This document shows positions 62,901 to 64,000 of a stretch of 64,000 nt of DNA, piece after piece. The translations under genes were made by a program, and so were the position numbers. Location: assembly GCA_021464245.1 (NCBI GenBank), contig JADCRB010000031.1, positions 2,066,762 through 2,130,761 of the forward strand, in the 5' to 3' direction. The first letter of the stretch is position 1; every line of letters starts with the position of its first letter. Below the pieces are notes generated by a model that ran no database searches, was not told the origin of the DNA, and saw only the letters and a list, made by a program, of their open reading frames with translations. This DNA is from Carallia brachiata (Eukaryota; Streptophyta; Magnoliopsida; Malpighiales; Rhizophoraceae).

Positions 62901-63736
62901 CTTTGATGGTGGTGATTCGTTGCTTTTTCCGCATTGTTTCCCTTAATCTGTTTGCATTCTATTTGTAGTTTTGTTGCAATATGCTTTCTTTTCCCCTTTG
63001 CTTTTCTGTTTGGGGCTCAATGTGTTTTTTGTGTGTTGGGGGGGGGGGGGGGAGGATATGTTGCTATTGATATCTTAGACCTCACTGAAAAATCCTTCTT
63101 TTCATTCCATGGTGCTTCATTTCATCTTGTGCCTTTTGCGGCACCTTAGTATCTTCCCCTGGGTCGGTGAGCACGCTGTTCCCTTGCTTCTTAGCTGTTC
63201 TTCCTTCTTAACTGTTCTTCACATAGCTTCCTATTTTTACAATTATGACAACAATACCTTCAGAGGTAGAGTTATCCTAGTCCACACATCTCTGTCATCT
63301 TGGAGGTATAAATTGCTGTATGTTCAGGCACCTCAAAACATGGTAAAATTTGACCAGCACACTTCAATTTTCTAAAGACAATGATATCCGACCCTATTGC
63401 TGGAAATAGTAAAATATGGTACTGCTTAGAATTGTAATCTGTTAAAATTGCAAGAAATAGTCACATGTAACTTTGGAAGCGATTAAGAGTCACATTGTTA
63501 TGTGGGCTGAATGTGTTACAAGAAACAGTCGCTTGTATAATATGTGGCTTACTTTTACTGCATTTCTGTCAGGTTCTTCAATCCCGTCAGCATTTTTGTT
63601 ATGGATTATGAGAGAATTACCGCATCCAATTATAGCTGACGTGCATCAAGAATCCAGAACAATAACTTTCTTTAGTGGTAGCTCAGCGGTTGTACAAAAT
63701 CCTGAACACTGGACTACAACAAGCTCGCAGAGTCAG
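53974..63736 (+). CDS. TOM1/TOM3/THH1-family (DUF1084) seven-transmembrane protein, 12 exons, 3' end open
   Basis: Exons that join in phase with GT-AG introns are 53974-54081, 55139-55189, 56069-56102, 57780-57866, 57953-58004, 58279-58450, 58586-58681, 60205-60265, 61311-61375, 61710-61784, 61878-61944 and 63573-63736. They give 344 codons. Diagnostic stretches are LIRIHSRNAQLGWTRQK (exon 2), VFYMLIGSSNIG (exon 3), FPRILSFAAFLLLLSFW (exon 5), IDLCHQ with a following acidic cytosolic loop (exon 6), and SSIPSAFLLWIMRELPHPI (exon 12). The family consists of vacuolar/tonoplast multi-pass membrane proteins. TOM1 and TOM3 of Arabidopsis are host factors used by tobamovirus replication complexes, and some relatives affect sugar or autophagy responses (family knowledge). 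The acidic loop and C-terminal extension suit the longer At3g59090-like branch rather than TOM1 itself (inference). The stop codon is not resolved: exon 12 ends in GTTCGT, and the last exon may start at 63924 or lie outside the window. Confidence 0.88.
59776..60000 (-). mobile_element. tRNA-Leu-headed, Au-like SINE in intron 7
   Basis: On the minus strand, from 60000, the head resembles tRNA-Leu(AAG): ATGGTCTAAAACGCCGG (A box), a GGACCAAGGCTCTGG anticodon arm, and GGATTCAAATCCCAT (B box). The body continues with AAGGTTGCATAAATTTG and CCTCATGCACTGGGCAC and ends in a T run, resembling the 3' body of plant Au SINEs. It is antisense to the host gene. Confidence 0.65.
60500..60830 (+). mobile_element. 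RTE-type LINE ORF2 fragment in intron 8
   Basis: Read on the plus strand with a few stops, the segment gives RKVQLRND, LCWFGYVQ, APMKRGD and RRARKPWADL. These are the conserved C-terminal blocks of RTE-class LINE ORF2 proteins. It is a short, dead fragment in the same sense as the host gene. Confidence 0.7.
60882..61226. repeat. tandem duplication (two units, period about 183 bp) in intron 8
   Basis: 60882-61044 and 61065-61226 share ATGGTTAATCCATTGGTT, CAATTCCTGTT and TCGTTTCACAGTTGAGGCC in the same order. The duplication contains two TTTCACAG acceptor-like sites that are not needed in the gene model. Confidence 0.75.
61412..61580 (+). repeat. tRNA-derived SINE candidate in intron 9
   Basis: TTCAGCTGGAGTGG (about 61433-61446) resembles an A box and GGTTCGAAGCC (61471-61481) is a good B box. 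The downstream CT-rich and ATG-rich body is not assigned to a named family. Confidence 0.5.
62262..62402. repeat. GGTTC/CCGGT-rich MITE-like fragment in intron 11
   Basis: The words CAGACCGG, CTGGTTGACAGTTGAACC and GGTCTGGTTCGG resemble the ends of the MITE at 2527-3002. No full element or target duplication is visible. Confidence 0.4.
62425..62550 (+). repeat. Au-like SINE fragment in intron 11
   Basis: GAGGTCATGGTTTCAATTC followed by ATGGAAACATC and GGATGTAGGCTGCACAAT follows the order of B box and body in plant Au-type SINEs, on the plus strand. It is degenerate and truncated. Confidence 0.5.
63038..63052. repeat. homopolymer of 15 G
   Basis: A run of fifteen G lies in intron 11 of the TOM1-like gene. 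The length may be affected by sequencing error. Confidence 0.8.
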
Positions 63737-63923
63737 GTTCGTATCTTTTATGCTGCGATTTCCTCTTTTTCCCCCTTATTGGTATGGATATGGTTATTTG
63801 CCGACTGTTTGTACCTTGTAGCCCATTCACACATAACTCTAACCTTAAATATGGAAGTTTTACTTATCCAGCGTATCCCATGCTCATGGGGAAAATGACA
63901 AGCAAAACCCTTCAAAAAAACAG

Positions 63924-64000
63924 GTTTTTGGACTGCATCTATTTGCTCTCCATGCGAGATACAGCTTAGATGCTAATATTTATGTCAATGGTAATCCAAG
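63924..64000 (+). other. candidate terminal exon of the TOM1-like gene (partial)
   Basis: An AAACAG acceptor at 63918-63923 is followed by a frame, in the phase required by exon 12, that stays open to the window edge (25 codons, VFGLHLFALHARYS...). The polypyrimidine tract before it is weak, so this may be chance. If exon 12 is instead read through, it stops near 63896. Confidence 0.3.

Overview
The window is plant nuclear DNA, most likely from a eudicot. It is strongly AT-rich, one gene is split by many GT-AG introns, and it is crowded with plant-type transposable elements: a Ty1/copia element, a Tat-like Ty3/gypsy element, an L1-type LINE, a Mutator-like element (MULE), small TIR elements and tRNA-derived SINEs. 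No bacterial-type operon, CRISPR array or intact rRNA/tRNA gene is visible. Only three host genes can be supported. I cannot name the species.

Layout. 1-14 kb is mostly AT-rich intergenic DNA. It holds a 476-bp MITE with an 8-bp target-site duplication (2527-3002), a single-exon gene for a small Ser/Gly-rich, basic, C-terminally hydrophobic protein (5304-5660, minus), and a 1.67-kb TIR element carrying a GC-rich cargo (about 7979-9645). At 16.1-16.6 kb lies a type I (AGL62-like) MADS-box gene on the minus strand that appears to have lost its normal start. Its surroundings (about 14.84-17.44 kb) were tandemly duplicated.

17.8-38.1 kb is a three-level nest. An L1-type LINE (minus strand) inserted into the second duplicate. 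A Ty1/copia element (23048-37684) then inserted into LINE ORF1. A MULE with long TIRs and a perfect 9-bp target-site duplication (31050-36875) inserted into the 3' LTR of that copia element. The paralogous duplicate at about 15.16 kb still shows the unoccupied LINE target. All of these elements carry stop codons, frameshifts or changed catalytic residues and look non-autonomous.

39.2-49.2 kb holds copia-type LTR pieces and a degraded Tat/Ogre-like Ty3/gypsy element on the minus strand. 49.2-53.7 kb is intergenic with possible SINE heads. From 53974 to the right edge runs a gene of the TOM1/TOM3/THH1 (DUF1084) seven-transmembrane family on the plus strand. I could assemble twelve coding exons (344 codons) with consistent phases and GT-AG introns; its last exon(s) are unresolved or lie beyond the window. 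Its introns contain an Au-like SINE, another SINE-like head, an RTE-type LINE fragment and a 183-bp tandem duplication.

The three host genes show no functional link to each other. I see no new biochemical system. The most unusual structures are the dated nest of insertions with its empty-site paralogue, the TIR element with GC-rich cargo and a 14-bp perfect hairpin, and the N-terminally eroded MADS gene.
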